Assembly: GCF_017916425.1 (NCBI RefSeq)
Contig: NZ_JAFMSX010000002.1
Span: 924,413-988,412 of the forward strand
Direction: 5' to 3'
DNA: 64,000 bases
DNA from: Nocardioides sp. SYSU D00065
GTDB taxonomy: Bacteria; Actinomycetota; Actinomycetes; Propionibacteriales; Nocardioidaceae
Positions 23,475-32,900 of this stretch are shown piece after piece. Made by a program: the position numbers and the translations under genes. The notes below the pieces were generated by a model that saw only the letters and a program-made list of their open reading frames with translations, searched no databases and had not been told where the DNA came from. Position 1 is the stretch's first letter, and each line of letters begins with the position of its first letter.

Positions 23475-23972
23475 ATGCCGAAGCCGTCGTCCTCCCTCGA
23501 CTCCGTCCAGCTCGGCGCCTACTTCGCCCTGATGGACGTGGCGGGGCTGCTGCGGCACGCGGTCGAGCAGCAGCTGCGCGAGGACGGAGACCTCAGCTAC
23601 GTGCAGTTCCAGGTCCTGGCGAGGCTGGCTCTCGACTCGCCGACGGGCAGCGAGCGCATGACGGACCTGGCGGACGGGGTGGTCTACAGCCGTAGCGGCC
23701 TGACGTACCAGGCGGGCCTGCTCGAGAAGGCCGGCCTCGTCGAGCGTGCCCCCTCGCCCGACGACGAGCGGAGCGTCACCGTCACCGTCACCGATGCGGG
23801 CCGCGCACGCATCGACGCGGTCATCCCCGGCCACGTGGAGGTGCTGCGCCAGCACCTGTTCGCCGCCCTCACGCCCGCGCAGACCCAGGCGCTCGGCGAC
23901 CTGCTGGCGCCCGTGCGCGACCACATGCGCGCGGCGCCGCCCCGGTCGGCCGCCTCCCGCGGGCGTCGCTGA
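23475..23972 (+). CDS. MarR-family transcriptional regulator
   Basis: A 165-residue winged-helix dimer. LSYVQFQVLARLALDSPTGS and MTDLADGVVYSRSGLTYQAGLLEKAGLVER form the helix-turn-helix, and PSPDDERSVTVTVTDAGRA the wing. No cysteine is present, so thiol sensing is unlikely; a small ligand is more probable. It most likely represses itself and the divergent quinone reductase through the repeats in the 115-base intergenic region. Confidence 0.9.
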   Translation: MPKPSSSLDSVQLGAYFALMDVAGLLRHAVEQQLREDGDLSYVQFQVLARLALDSPTGSERMTDLADGVVYSRSGLTYQAGLLEKAGLVERAPSPDDERSVTVTVTDAGRARIDAVIPGHVEVLRQHLFAALTPAQTQALGDLLAPVRDHMRAAPPRSAASRGRR

Positions 23973-23997
23973 CGGAGAGCCGGCCGAGTCGTCGCGG

Positions 23998-24426
23998 CTA
24001 CGGGTGCAGGCCCGCACCCTTGACCGACTTGTCCACGGCGCTCTTGGGGCCGAACGCCGCGATCCCGACCACGTCCAAGTCGTCGCCCCGCACCGCTCGG
24101 ACGACGGAGCGGTTCGCCTCGTCGTGCCCGGTCCGGAACATGTCGGAGGTGTAGAGCGCCGTCGGCAGTGACCGGCGTACGGCACGCTCGCGCACGGCCC
24201 GGAGGGTCGGCGCATCGGCTTCGAAGACCAGGACGGGCATGCCGAGCAGCGGGAGGTAGGAGGTGTCGTCCGCGTCGAGGTACGGCAGGCCCACCAGCTG
24301 CGGGTGCGCGGCGGCGATGCCACTGGCCAGGAACGCGGTCACGTTGAGTCGCTGCCACGTGGCGAGGTCGTCGCGGACGACGATCGCGATCTTGGTGTCG
24401 AACGGTGGAGCCGGGTAGTCACTCAT
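23998..24426 (-). CDS. DUF2000 family protein
   Basis: A 142-residue protein: FDTKIAIVVRDDLATWQRLNVTAFLASGIAA at the N-terminus and the LPLLGMPVLVFEAD stretch fit DUF2000, a small alpha/beta family of peptidyl-tRNA-hydrolase-like fold and unknown function. ATG 24426 is used because the family begins at this point; an in-frame extension runs into the divergent AraC gene. Being divergent from that regulator makes it a candidate target. Confidence 0.75.
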   Translation of the reverse strand: MSDYPAPPFDTKIAIVVRDDLATWQRLNVTAFLASGIAAAHPQLVGLPYLDADDTSYLPLLGMPVLVFEADAPTLRAVRERAVRRSLPTALYTSDMFRTGHDEANRSVVRAVRGDDLDVVGIAAFGPKSAVDKSVKGAGLHP

Positions 24427-24463
24427 GCCGAGATCGTCGGGTCCTGCGGCCCGCCCCGTCTTG

Positions 24464-24469
24464 TACGTT
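24464..24469 (+). promoter_or_regulatory. Leaderless -10 element of the araC-type gene
   Basis: TACGTT six bases before the ATG at 24476. Confidence 0.4.
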
Positions 24470-24475
24470 CTTGCC

Positions 24476-25276
24476 ATGGCCGACCCGGGGGCTCACGTCC
24501 GTGCGTGGCGCCCTGACGTGCCCGGCCTCACCGAGGTGCTGCACGCCTCGTTCGCGAGCCACGCCTACCCGATGCACACCCACGACGCGTGGACCGTGCT
24601 CATGGTCGACGTCGGCGGCGTGCGCTACGACCTGGACCGTCGCGAGCACCAGACCGAGCCGTCGCGGGTGATCCTCCTGCCACCGCACGTGGCGCACGAC
24701 GGCCGCGCGGCCAGTGCGCACGGCTTCCGCAAGCGGGTGCTCTACCTGGACACCGGTCAGCTCGACGTCCGCCGCCTGGGTCGAGCGGTCGACCAGCCGG
24801 ACTGGGCCGACCCGACCCTGCGGAGGGCGGTGGACGGCGTGCACCGCGCGGTGCAGCGACCGGGGGATGAGCTGGAGGCGGAGAGCTGGCTGGCGCTCGT
24901 CACGGCCCGGCTCGGGCGCCGCATCGCGGGCGCGGACGAGGGGCCCACGGACGGACGGGCGCCCACGCTGGCTCGACGGCTGCGGGACCTGCTCGACGCC
25001 CACGTCGTGGAGGGGATCAGCCTGGCGACCGCCTCGGCCGTCCTGGGCGCGCGGCCCTCGCACCTGGTGCGCGCCTTCGGCCTCGAGGTCGGTGTCTCGC
25101 CGCACCGCTACCTGGTGGGACGTCGGCTCGACCTGGCGCGACGCCTGCTGCTCGCCGGCGAGCGCCCGGGCGTCGTCGCCGTCGAGGTCGGGTTCTACGA
25201 CCAGGCGCACCTGAACCGGCACTTCCGGCGCATGCTCGGCGTTCCGCCGGCCGTCTACGCCCGCTCGGCCGGCTGA
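24476..25276 (+). CDS. AraC-family transcriptional regulator
   Basis: A 266-residue regulator with an N-terminal AraC-type cupin (HAYPMHTHDAWTVLMVDVGG, ILLPPHVAHDGR) and two C-terminal helix-turn-helix motifs: ISLATASAVLGARPSHLVRAF and VVAVEVGFYDQAHLNRHFRR. The ligand is unknown. This cupin-AraC type is often encoded divergently from the gene it controls, here a DUF2000 protein. Its 3' end converges with the eis-like gene two bases away. Confidence 0.88.
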   Translation: MADPGAHVRAWRPDVPGLTEVLHASFASHAYPMHTHDAWTVLMVDVGGVRYDLDRREHQTEPSRVILLPPHVAHDGRAASAHGFRKRVLYLDTGQLDVRRLGRAVDQPDWADPTLRRAVDGVHRAVQRPGDELEAESWLALVTARLGRRIAGADEGPTDGRAPTLARRLRDLLDAHVVEGISLATASAVLGARPSHLVRAFGLEVGVSPHRYLVGRRLDLARRLLLAGERPGVVAVEVGFYDQAHLNRHFRRMLGVPPAVYARSAG

Positions 25277-25278
25277 CG

Positions 25279-26520
25279 CTAGAAGCCGACCGAGGGCTCG
25301 GGAGCGACGAGGGTCCGCATCGCCCGCGCGAGCTCGGCGTACGAGCCGGGGCGCCCCTCGCGCACCAGGCCGGCGCGCAGGCGTCCGCCGATGCCGTGTC
25401 CCAGGTAGCCGGCGCCCAGGACGTCGACGTCCAGCGTGACGTCGGCCGGGGAGTCCGTGCGCGAGGCCGAGCCCGAGCCACCGGACGCGACCAGCCGCCA
25501 GCGACCGGCGTTCCAGGGCGCGTAGCGGTCGGTGATCTCCACCACGACGTCACAGTCGGCCTCGTACGTGCGCAGCGACCACGCCGCCGGGAGGTCGACC
25601 AGCCGCACCCACGTGCTGTCCCAGGTCTGGAGGTCGCTCGTCCCACGGGGGCCGCCGAGCCAGCCGAGGAGCGGGTCGTCGATGCTCAGGTCCTCCAGCT
25701 TCGTCGTACCCATCAGGTCGAGGTCGACCACCCGCCGCGCGAGGGCGAGACGGGCGGCGGGACCGCCGCAGAACGCGCTGACGGTGGCGGTGCCGGAGGG
25801 CCGGGCGTTGTCCCACTTGTGCGTGCGGCGCAGGCCCACGAAGCCGACGTCCTCGCCGTCACGGCGGGCGAAGATGACCCGACGCCGCTCCTTGTCGCGC
25901 AGCTGCTCGGGCGGCTCGAGCGTCAGGAGGGTCAGGAAGTCGGGGCTGCCCACGACCGTGCCGGGGAAGGCCGGGGCGTGCGCGAGCAGGCAGGCGCGCA
26001 TCCGTTCCGCCACGCCCGGGTCGGACATCGTGAGGAGGTGGGTGGAGATGCCGGCGGCCTCGTCCTCGAGGTGCGGCGCGGTGAAGGTGGTGCCGCGTCC
26101 GACGCTCGCCTGGTGCGTGACGGCGGCGAGCCCGTAGCCGAACCGGCCGTAGATCCCGGCCTCGCTCGCGTGCAGCGCGGAGATGGCGATCCCGGCCTCG
26201 CGGGTCCGGGACAGGTGGTCGGTCATCATCGCCGACAGCACGCCGCGACGCCGCATGTCCGGGTGCACCCCGACCCAGGTGAGCCCGGCGATCGGCACGA
26301 GGGAGCCGCCGGGCACCGACAGGTCCATCGGGCGCACGCCGTAGATGCCGCTGTGCAGGTCGTCGGGGCCGTCGGGCAGGTCCGCCACGAACCTCTGGTC
26401 CTCCGGCAGGCCGAGTCGCAGGTGCTCGGCGTCGGCGTCCGCGACCTCGCCGAACCAGATGAGCTGGTCGGTGGCCAGGTACGTCGCGGCGTCCTGCGAG
26501 GGGCGTACGTCGATGCTCAC
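25279..26520 (-). CDS. Eis-like N-acetyltransferase
   Basis: A 413-residue protein with the three-part Eis architecture: a GNAT domain (LTWVGVHPDMRRRGVLSAMMTDHL; HASEAGIYGRFGYG), a second degenerate GNAT domain and a C-terminal sterol-carrier-like domain (about 300-413). Eis enzymes acetylate aminoglycosides at several amines and also lysines on proteins; the terminal carboxylate (here ...PSVGF) acts as the general base. GTG 26520 was chosen by similarity of start, with no strong ribosome-binding site visible. The native substrate is unknown. Confidence 0.85.
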   Translation of the reverse strand: MSIDVRPSQDAATYLATDQLIWFGEVADADAEHLRLGLPEDQRFVADLPDGPDDLHSGIYGVRPMDLSVPGGSLVPIAGLTWVGVHPDMRRRGVLSAMMTDHLSRTREAGIAISALHASEAGIYGRFGYGLAAVTHQASVGRGTTFTAPHLEDEAAGISTHLLTMSDPGVAERMRACLLAHAPAFPGTVVGSPDFLTLLTLEPPEQLRDKERRRVIFARRDGEDVGFVGLRRTHKWDNARPSGTATVSAFCGGPAARLALARRVVDLDLMGTTKLEDLSIDDPLLGWLGGPRGTSDLQTWDSTWVRLVDLPAAWSLRTYEADCDVVVEITDRYAPWNAGRWRLVASGGSGSASRTDSPADVTLDVDVLGAGYLGHGIGGRLRAGLVREGRPGSYAELARAMRTLVAPEPSVGF

Positions 26521-26594
26521 CCCGACAGCCAAGCGCCGGCCCGGCGACCCGCGCAACGGGTTTCCGGCCGCGCCCGGTGGGTAACGTGCCAGAC

Positions 26595-26648
26595 GTGACA
26601 GCGACGCAGCACCTCAGGGACGCCTGGGACTCGGTCACCCCGTGGTGA
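26595..26648 (+). CDS. Candidate leaderless 17-residue peptide coupled to the next gene
   Basis: GTG 26595 opens a 17-codon frame (protein starts MTATQHLRDAWDSV, ending TPW). TAACGT (26582-26587) lies seven bases upstream, the leaderless spacing seen at other genes here. Its TGA overlaps the GTG of the next gene (GTGA), so it may be a leader peptide that couples translation. It could also be chance; no homologue is known to me. Confidence 0.35.
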   Translation: MTATQHLRDAWDSVTPW

Positions 26649-27313
26649 GCGGCGCTGCGCGGCTGATCCCGCGGTGGTACGTCGTCACCGTCCTCGCCGC
26701 GCTCACCCTGGTCACCCTGGCCCTCGCGGGCACGACCGCTGCCTTCGCCGACGACCTCGCCGGCAGGTCGATGTGGGGCCTGGTCGCAGCCACCGGGCTG
26801 CTCCTCGTCGCCGCAGTGTCCTCCCTGGCCAGGCGCCGGCGCCCGCGCGAGCCGGAGGTCACCGCCGACGGGACCCGGGTGTTCCGCGCGCCCGCCCTCA
26901 CGGTCTGGCCGCTGGCCGGCGCCTGGCTCGCGCTGCTGGTGACGGCGGGGATCTGGGCCCACATCGCGTTCACCGACTTCGACGCGCTGGAGTCGCCGGG
27001 CTTCTCACTCGTCACCATCGTCGGCGCCGTCGCCTCGCTGCCCGCCCTGGTCCGGCTGCTCACCGGACGGCTGCACCGCTGGACCCTCGAGCTGGGCCCC
27101 GAGGCGCTGACCTACCGCGGCTACGGCACGGACCTCACGGCTGCGTGGAAGGACGTCAAGGGTGCCGCCATCCAGCGGCGTGGGCCCGCCGGGGTGAGGA
27201 TCGACCTCCGAGGTGACGCCACCGACCCGGTCGTGCCGATCACCGCCTTCGACGTGCCGGCCGAGCAGCTGGTGGAGGAGATCGTGCGGGCCAGGAGGAT
27301 CTCGCGCCGCTGA
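26645..27313 (+). CDS. Membrane protein with C-terminal PH-like domain
   Basis: A 222-residue protein with hydrophobic segments at about 9-29, 42-57, 85-105 and 120-138, and a soluble C-terminal domain (LELGPEALTYRGYGTDLTAAWKDVKG) that resembles the bacterial PH-like (bPH) domains found on small membrane proteins. No enzymatic motif is visible. Start GTG 26645 overlaps the stop of a short upstream frame; GTG 26642 is an equal alternative. Function unknown. Confidence 0.65.
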   Translation: MSGAARLIPRWYVVTVLAALTLVTLALAGTTAAFADDLAGRSMWGLVAATGLLLVAAVSSLARRRRPREPEVTADGTRVFRAPALTVWPLAGAWLALLVTAGIWAHIAFTDFDALESPGFSLVTIVGAVASLPALVRLLTGRLHRWTLELGPEALTYRGYGTDLTAAWKDVKGAAIQRRGPAGVRIDLRGDATDPVVPITAFDVPAEQLVEEIVRARRISRR

Positions 27314-27316
27314 CGC

Positions 27317-27322
27317 TAGGGT
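27317..27322 (+). promoter_or_regulatory. Leaderless -10 element of the MDR gene
   Basis: TAGGGT six bases before ATG 27329. Confidence 0.5.
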
Positions 27323-27328
27323 CGGCTC

Positions 27329-28297
27329 ATGTTCGCCGTGTACGCCGAGTCCTTCTCCTCCGACGACCCGCTGAGCGGCCTGGTGGTGGGGGAGCGCCCC
27401 GAGCCGCACGTCCCAGACGGGTGGGCCAGGGTGACGGTGAAGGCAGCGAGCCTCAACCACCACGACCTGTGGTCGCTGCGCGGTGTGGGGCTGCGTCAGG
27501 AGGCGCTCCCGATGATCCTGGGCTGTGACGCCGCGGGCGTTGACGAGGACGGCAACGACGTCGTGGTCCACGGCGTGATCGGCGACCCGGCGTGGACCGG
27601 GGACGAGGCCGACGATCCCGGCCGGTCGCTGCTGTCGGAGCGCCACCAGGGCACCTTCGCCGAGCAGGTGGTCGTGCCGCGCCGCAACCTGGTGCCCAAG
27701 CCGGCCTCGCTGTCCTTCGAGGAGGCCGCCTGTCTCCCGACGGCATGGCTGACGGCCTACCGGATGCTCTTCGTGCAGGGCGACTGCAAGCCCGGCGAGA
27801 CGGTGCTGGTGCAGGGTGCCGGCGGCGGCGTCGCGACGGCGCTGATCACCCTCGGTCGCGCGGCGGGCCTGACGGTGCTCGCCACCAGCCGCGACGAGGA
27901 CAGGCGAGCCCGCGCGCTCGAGCTCGGCGCTCACGAGGTCTTCGAGTCCGGAGCCCGCCTCCCGGTCAAGGTCGACGCCGTCATGGAGACCGTCGGGAAG
28001 GCGACGTGGAGCCACTCGATCCGTGCCCTGCGCCCGGGCGGGCGCATCGTCGTCAGCGGTACGACGTCCGGGCCCGACGTCGACGACGCCGGGCTGACCC
28101 GGGTGTTCTTCCTGCAGCTCTCGATCATCGGTTCGACCATGGGCACCCGCCCCGAGCTCGACCGGCTGGTGCGCTTCCTCGACGCCACCGGCACCCGCCC
28201 GCTCATCGACCGCGTCCTGCCGATGGAGCAGGCGCGCGAGGGGTTTTCCGCGATGGCGGCAGGCGACGTCTTCGGGAAGGTGGTGTTCAGCCGGTGA
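27329..28297 (+). CDS. Zinc-type alcohol dehydrogenase-like oxidoreductase (MDR)
   Basis: A 322-residue MDR protein. The substrate domain has SLNHHDLWSLRGVG and ILGCDAAGVD; the cofactor domain VLVQGAGGGVATALITLGRAAGLTVLATSR. The structural zinc cysteine cluster is absent. The pattern (NHHDLW, FAEQVVVP) matches zinc-binding-domain quinone reductase-like proteins of actinobacteria. It overlaps the SDR gene by four bases (GTGA), so the two reductases are co-translated and may act in one pathway. Confidence 0.85.
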   Translation: MFAVYAESFSSDDPLSGLVVGERPEPHVPDGWARVTVKAASLNHHDLWSLRGVGLRQEALPMILGCDAAGVDEDGNDVVVHGVIGDPAWTGDEADDPGRSLLSERHQGTFAEQVVVPRRNLVPKPASLSFEEAACLPTAWLTAYRMLFVQGDCKPGETVLVQGAGGGVATALITLGRAAGLTVLATSRDEDRRARALELGAHEVFESGARLPVKVDAVMETVGKATWSHSIRALRPGGRIVVSGTTSGPDVDDAGLTRVFFLQLSIIGSTMGTRPELDRLVRFLDATGTRPLIDRVLPMEQAREGFSAMAAGDVFGKVVFSR

Positions 28298-28998
28298 GCG
28301 GGCGCACGCACGTCCTCACCGGCGCCGGGTCCGGCATCGGGCACGCCCTCGCCCGCCGCCTCGCCGAGCGCGGCGACGACCTCGTCCTCGTCGCACGGAC
28401 CCAGGCGCGCGCCGCCGAGCTCGCTGACTCCTTCTCCGGCGCCCGGGTGCTGGTGGCGGACCTCGCCGACCCGGGCACGCTCAACGGTCTCGGCCGCCAG
28501 GTGGACGGTCCCGTGCACACGTTGCTGCACGTGGCCGGCGTCGTCGACCTCGGCCCCGTCGAGCGGCTCCGGCTGGCCGAATGGGAGGAGCAGGTCACCG
28601 TCAACCTCACGGCCCCGGCGGTGCTGACCCGCGAGCTGCTGCCGCACCTGCGCGCCACCGGCGGCACGGTCGTGTTCGTCAACTCCTCCGCCGGCCTCAC
28701 CGCCAGCGCCGGGTGGTCGGCGTACGCCGCCTCGAAGTTCGGCCTGCGCGCGTTCGCCGACTCCCTGCGCGCGGAGGAGGTCGAGCACGGCGTGCGCGTC
28801 AGCACGGTCTACCCGAGCCGCACCGCGACGCCCATGCAGGAGAAGGTGCACGAGCAGGAGGGGCGCACGTACGACGCGTCCCGCTGGATCAGCGCCGACA
28901 CGGTCGTGGACACGATCGTGCACGTCATCGACCTGCCGCCCGACGCGACGATCCCCGACGTCACAGTCCGGCCGGTCGTACCGCGGCCCGGGACCTAG
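28294..28998 (+). CDS. Short-chain dehydrogenase/reductase
   Basis: A 234-residue classical SDR. Cofactor motif TGAGSGIGHALARRL (TGxxxGxG) at 9-23, the NNAG-equivalent HVAGVVDLG, catalytic Ser in VNSSAGLT and the YAASK active-site Tyr-Lys pair are all present. The arginine-rich turn after the first strand (ARTQARAAEL) suggests NADP(H). Substrate unknown. It is the second gene of the MDR-SDR pair and converges with a TetR gene 13 bases away. Confidence 0.9.
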   Translation: MSGRTHVLTGAGSGIGHALARRLAERGDDLVLVARTQARAAELADSFSGARVLVADLADPGTLNGLGRQVDGPVHTLLHVAGVVDLGPVERLRLAEWEEQVTVNLTAPAVLTRELLPHLRATGGTVVFVNSSAGLTASAGWSAYAASKFGLRAFADSLRAEEVEHGVRVSTVYPSRTATPMQEKVHEQEGRTYDASRWISADTVVDTIVHVIDLPPDATIPDVTVRPVVPRPGT

Positions 28999-29011
28999 GA
29001 GCGACGCGCCG

Positions 29012-29677
29012 TCACGCCGGAGCCGCCGGCTCTTGCGAGCGCCAGTTGACCGCCCCGACCAGCAGCATGCGCAGCTGCGTACGCGCCCGGTCCAGGGTCT
29101 GCTCCTCCGACTCCGGGTCGTCGACGAGGCGCTCGGCCATCGTGACGACGAAGGACACGATCAGGTCGGCCAGCAGCGCGATGTCGGCGGCGGAGTACCG
29201 CTCGGCGGCCCCGGTGCGGGCGATGTCGGTCGCCAGCTCGCGGGTGATGAGCTCGATCTGCTGGCCGATCGCCTCCCGCACGCGCGGCGGACCGGCCGTG
29301 CGCTCGCGGGCGATGAAGGCGTAGTGGGGGCGGTGCTCGCGCACGTGCTCGGCCACGATCGGCAGCGACCCGTCGATGAAGTCGCGGTACTCCGGAGCGT
29401 GGCGCCACACGTCGAGCAGCATCAGGCGCAGCGACCGGAAGCTCTCGTCGACCAGCGCCAGCCCCAGCAGCTCCAGGGAGCCGAAGTGGCGGTAGAAGGC
29501 CGTGGGGACCACACCGACCTGCTTGGCCACCTGGCGCAGCGAGATGGCCGCGAGATTGGAGTCGGCGGCCAGGGCGAGGGCGGCGTCGAGGATGGCGCGC
29601 CGGGTGCGTTCCTTGCGCACCGCCCGCGACTCGCGTTGGCCCGCCCCGGACTCGGTGGGCTCCGCATCGGTGAGCAT
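29012..29677 (-). CDS. TetR-family transcriptional regulator
   Basis: A 221-residue regulator. The helix-turn-helix LAAISLRQVAKQVGVVPTAFYRHFGSLELLG at about 43-73 is typical; the C-terminal ligand domain carries EHVREHRPHYAFIARERTAGPPRVR, seen in the FabR/FasR-like group of lipid-linked TetR regulators (TetR_C_33 type), so control of fatty acid metabolism is a possibility only. TACGAT (29690-29685) lies seven bases before the ATG, suggesting a leaderless mRNA. Confidence 0.87.
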   Translation of the reverse strand: MLTDAEPTESGAGQRESRAVRKERTRRAILDAALALAADSNLAAISLRQVAKQVGVVPTAFYRHFGSLELLGLALVDESFRSLRLMLLDVWRHAPEYRDFIDGSLPIVAEHVREHRPHYAFIARERTAGPPRVREAIGQQIELITRELATDIARTGAAERYSAADIALLADLIVSFVVTMAERLVDDPESEEQTLDRARTQLRMLLVGAVNWRSQEPAAPA

Positions 29678-29684
29678 GGGGCCG

Positions 29685-29690
29685 ATCGTA
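29685..29690 (-). promoter_or_regulatory. Leaderless -10 element of the tetR-type gene
   Basis: TACGAT on the reverse strand seven bases before ATG 29677. Confidence 0.4.
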
Positions 29691-29759
29691 GTTCGGACGC
29701 GCACGCCGCGACCGGTGGTGCCGCGGCTGTCCGAGGACCCGCCGAGGTGCGGGCTCGCC

Positions 29760-29936
29760 TCAGTCGTCCGGGTCGTCGAGGCGGGCCAGCCAGGTCGCCA
29801 GCCGCTCGATCGGCGTCTCGAACTCGGGGTGGGCGTCGACGAAGCCCTGCAGCTGCTCGGCGAGCCACGCCAGGGTGACCTCATCGTCACCCCGGCGCCG
29901 CTCGAGCTCCTCGATGCCGCGATCGGTGAAGTACAC
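29760..29936 (-). CDS. DUF6104 small protein downstream of kgd
   Basis: A 58-residue acidic protein starting MYFTDRGIEELERRRG and ending LARLDDPDD, matching the DUF6104 family that accompanies kgd in many actinomycetes (recalled association). Function unknown. The GTG at 29936 is preceded by GGGAG at eight bases. It lies 15 bases after the kgd stop on the same strand and is probably co-transcribed, perhaps modulating the enzyme. Confidence 0.85.
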   Translation of the reverse strand: MYFTDRGIEELERRRGDDEVTLAWLAEQLQGFVDAHPEFETPIERLATWLARLDDPDD

Positions 29937-29951
29937 CCGACGCTCCCACGC

Positions 29952-32900
29952 TCAGTAGTCGGTGCCGCGCGCGCGGGGCGACTCGAAGGCGGCGTCGAGG
30001 AGCGACTTCTGCTCCTGCACGTGACGCTTGACCGTGCCCACCGACGGCGAGGCCGACTTGGTGCGGGTGATCGGCTCCACCGTGAGGCCCAGCTCGGGCC
30101 ACACGTTGAGCTGGTAGTGCGGCCACGGGCCCATGTTGCGAGGCTCGTCCTGCACCCAGCGGATCGCCTTGAGGTTGGGGTACTTCTCGACCTCGGCCCT
30201 GATCTCCGCGAGGGGGTTGGGGTAGAGCCGCTCGACGCGGCCGATGGCGAACGTGTCGCCGTTGTCCCGCTTGGACCGCTCGACCATCAGGTCCCAGGTG
30301 ACGCGACCCGAGCACATGATCAGCGTCTCGACCTTGTCCACGTCGGCGGCGTCGTCGCCGATGAACGGACGGAACGTCGTGTCCCCGACGAAGTCGGCCG
30401 GCTGCGAGGCGGCCTCCTTGCGCTTGAGCATCGACTTCGGGGTGAAGACGATGAGGGGACGGTGCTCCTCGCCCAGCGAGTGGCGGCGCAGCAGGTGGAA
30501 GTACGACGCGGGGGTCGACGGCTGGGCGACGACCATGGCCTCCTCGGCGGACATCGTCAAGAAGCGCTCGATGCGTGCCGAGGAGTGGTCAGGGCCCTGG
30601 CCCTCGTAGCCGTGGGGGAGCAGCAGCACGACGCCGGACTGCTGGCGCCACTTGGTCTCGCCGGCGGAGATGAACTCGTCGATGACGATCTGCGCGCCGT
30701 TGACGAAGTCGCCGAACTGCGCCTCCCACAGCACCAGCGCCTCGGGCCGCGCCACGGAGTAGCCGTACTCGAAGCCGAGGGCGGCGTACTCCGAGAGCAG
30801 CGAGTCGTAGACATGGAACTTGGCCTGGTCCTCGGTGAGGTTGGTCAGCGGCGTCCACTCGTCGGCGTTGGTGCGGTCGATGATGGTGGCGAAGCGCTGC
30901 ACGAACGTGCCGCGGCGCGAGTCTTGGCCGGCCAGGCGCACCGGGCGTCCGTCCATCAGCAGCGAGCCGAAGGCGAGGATCTCGCCAGTGCCCCAGTCGA
31001 TCGGGCCGTCGGTGATCGCGGCCGCGCGACGCTGCAGCTGCGGCATCACCTTGGGGTGGACCGTGAAGCCCTCCGGCGGCGTGACGTAGCTGTCGGCGAT
31101 CCGCTTGAGCACCTCGGGGGTGACGGCCGTGGAGAAGTCGCCGGCCGGCTTGTCGGGGTAGTCGGGGACCGTCGTCCACTCGGTCGGCGCCTCCGAGCTG
31201 GCCTCGCGCACCTCGGTGAAGACCCGCTCGAGCTGCTGCTGGTAGTCCCTGAGGACCTGCTCGGCCTCCTCGATCGTGATGTCGCCACGACCGATGAGCG
31301 ACTCGGTGTAGAGCTTGCGCACCGAGCGCTTCTGCTCGATCAGGTCGTACATCAGCGGCTGGGTGTACGACGGGTCGTCGCCCTCGTTGTGGCCGCGGCG
31401 GCGGTAGCAGACGAGATCGATGACCACGTCCTTGTGGAACGCCTGGCGATAGTCGAACGCCAGCCGGGCCACGCGGATGCAGGCCTCGGGGTCGTCGCCG
31501 TTGACGTGGAAGATCGGCGCCTGCACCATCCGCGCGACGTCGGTCGCGTAGAGGGAGGACCGCGACGAGCCGGGCGCGGTGGTGAAGCCGACCTGGTTGT
31601 TGATGACCACGTGCACGGTGCCGCCGGTGCGGTAGCCGCGCAGCTGCGAGAGGTTGAGCGTCTCGGCCACCACGCCCTGGCCGGCGAACGCGGCGTCGCC
31701 GTGGACCAGCAGCGGCAGGACCGGGAAGTCCTCGCCGCGGTCGAGGATGTCCTGCTTGGCACGCGCGATGCCCTCGAGGACCGGGTTGACCGCCTCGAGG
31801 TGGGACGGGTTGGCCGCGACGGAGACCTTGATCTTCGCGCCCGACCCGGCCACGAACTCGCCCTCGGCGCCGAGGTGGTACTTGACGTCGCCGGAACCCT
31901 GCACGGTCCGCGGGTCGATGTTGCCCTCGAACTCGCGGAAGATCTGGCTGTACTTCTTGCCGACGATGTTGGCGAGCATGTTGAGCCGGCCGCGGTGCGC
32001 CATCCCGATGGTGACCTCGTCGAGACCGGCCTCGGCGGCCGCCTCGCAGATCTCGTCCACGAGCGGGATGGTGGTCTCGCCGCCCTCGAGGCTGAAGCGC
32101 TTCTGCCCGACGAACTTGGTCTGCAGGAACGTCTCGAAGGCCTCGGCCTGGTTGAGCTTGAGCAGGATCCGCAGCTGCTCCTCGCGCGGAGGCTTCACGT
32201 GCGGCTGCTCGACGCGCTCCTGGATCCACTTGCGCTGCTCGGGGTCCATGATGTGCATGTACTCGATGCCGGTTGTGCGGCAGTAGGAGTCACGCAGGAT
32301 GCCGAGGATGTTGCGCAGCTTCATGAAGCGCCGGCCCTCGCCGCCGAACGACCCGGTGGCGAACTCGCGGTCGAGGTCCCACAGCGTGAGGCCGTGCGAC
32401 TCGATCTCGAGGTCGGGGTGGCTGCGCTGGCGGTACTCCAGCGGGTCGGTGTCGGCCATCAGGTGGCCGCGGACCCGGTAGGCGTGGATCAGCTCGAGGA
32501 TGCGGGCCTGCTTGACGATGTCGTCGTCGTGGCTGGCGACGATGTCGCGGGCCCACCGGATCGGCTCGTAGGGGATGCGCAGCGAGCGGAAGATCTCGTC
32601 GTAGAAGTCGTCCTCGCCGATGAGCAGGCCGTGCACGCGCTTGAGGAACTCGCCCGACTGCGCGCCCTGGATGACGCGGTGGTCGTAGGTGGAGGTCAGC
32701 GTCATCGCCTTGCTGATGGCGTTGCGGTTGATCGCCTCCTCCGAGGCGCCCTGCCACTCCGGCGGGTACTCCATCGCGCCGACGCCGATGATCGCGCCCT
32801 GACCGGCCATGAGCCGCGGGACGGAGTGCACGGTGCCGATGCCGCCCGGGTTGGTCAGCGAGATGGTGGTGCCCTGGAAGTCGGCGACGGTCAGCTTGCC

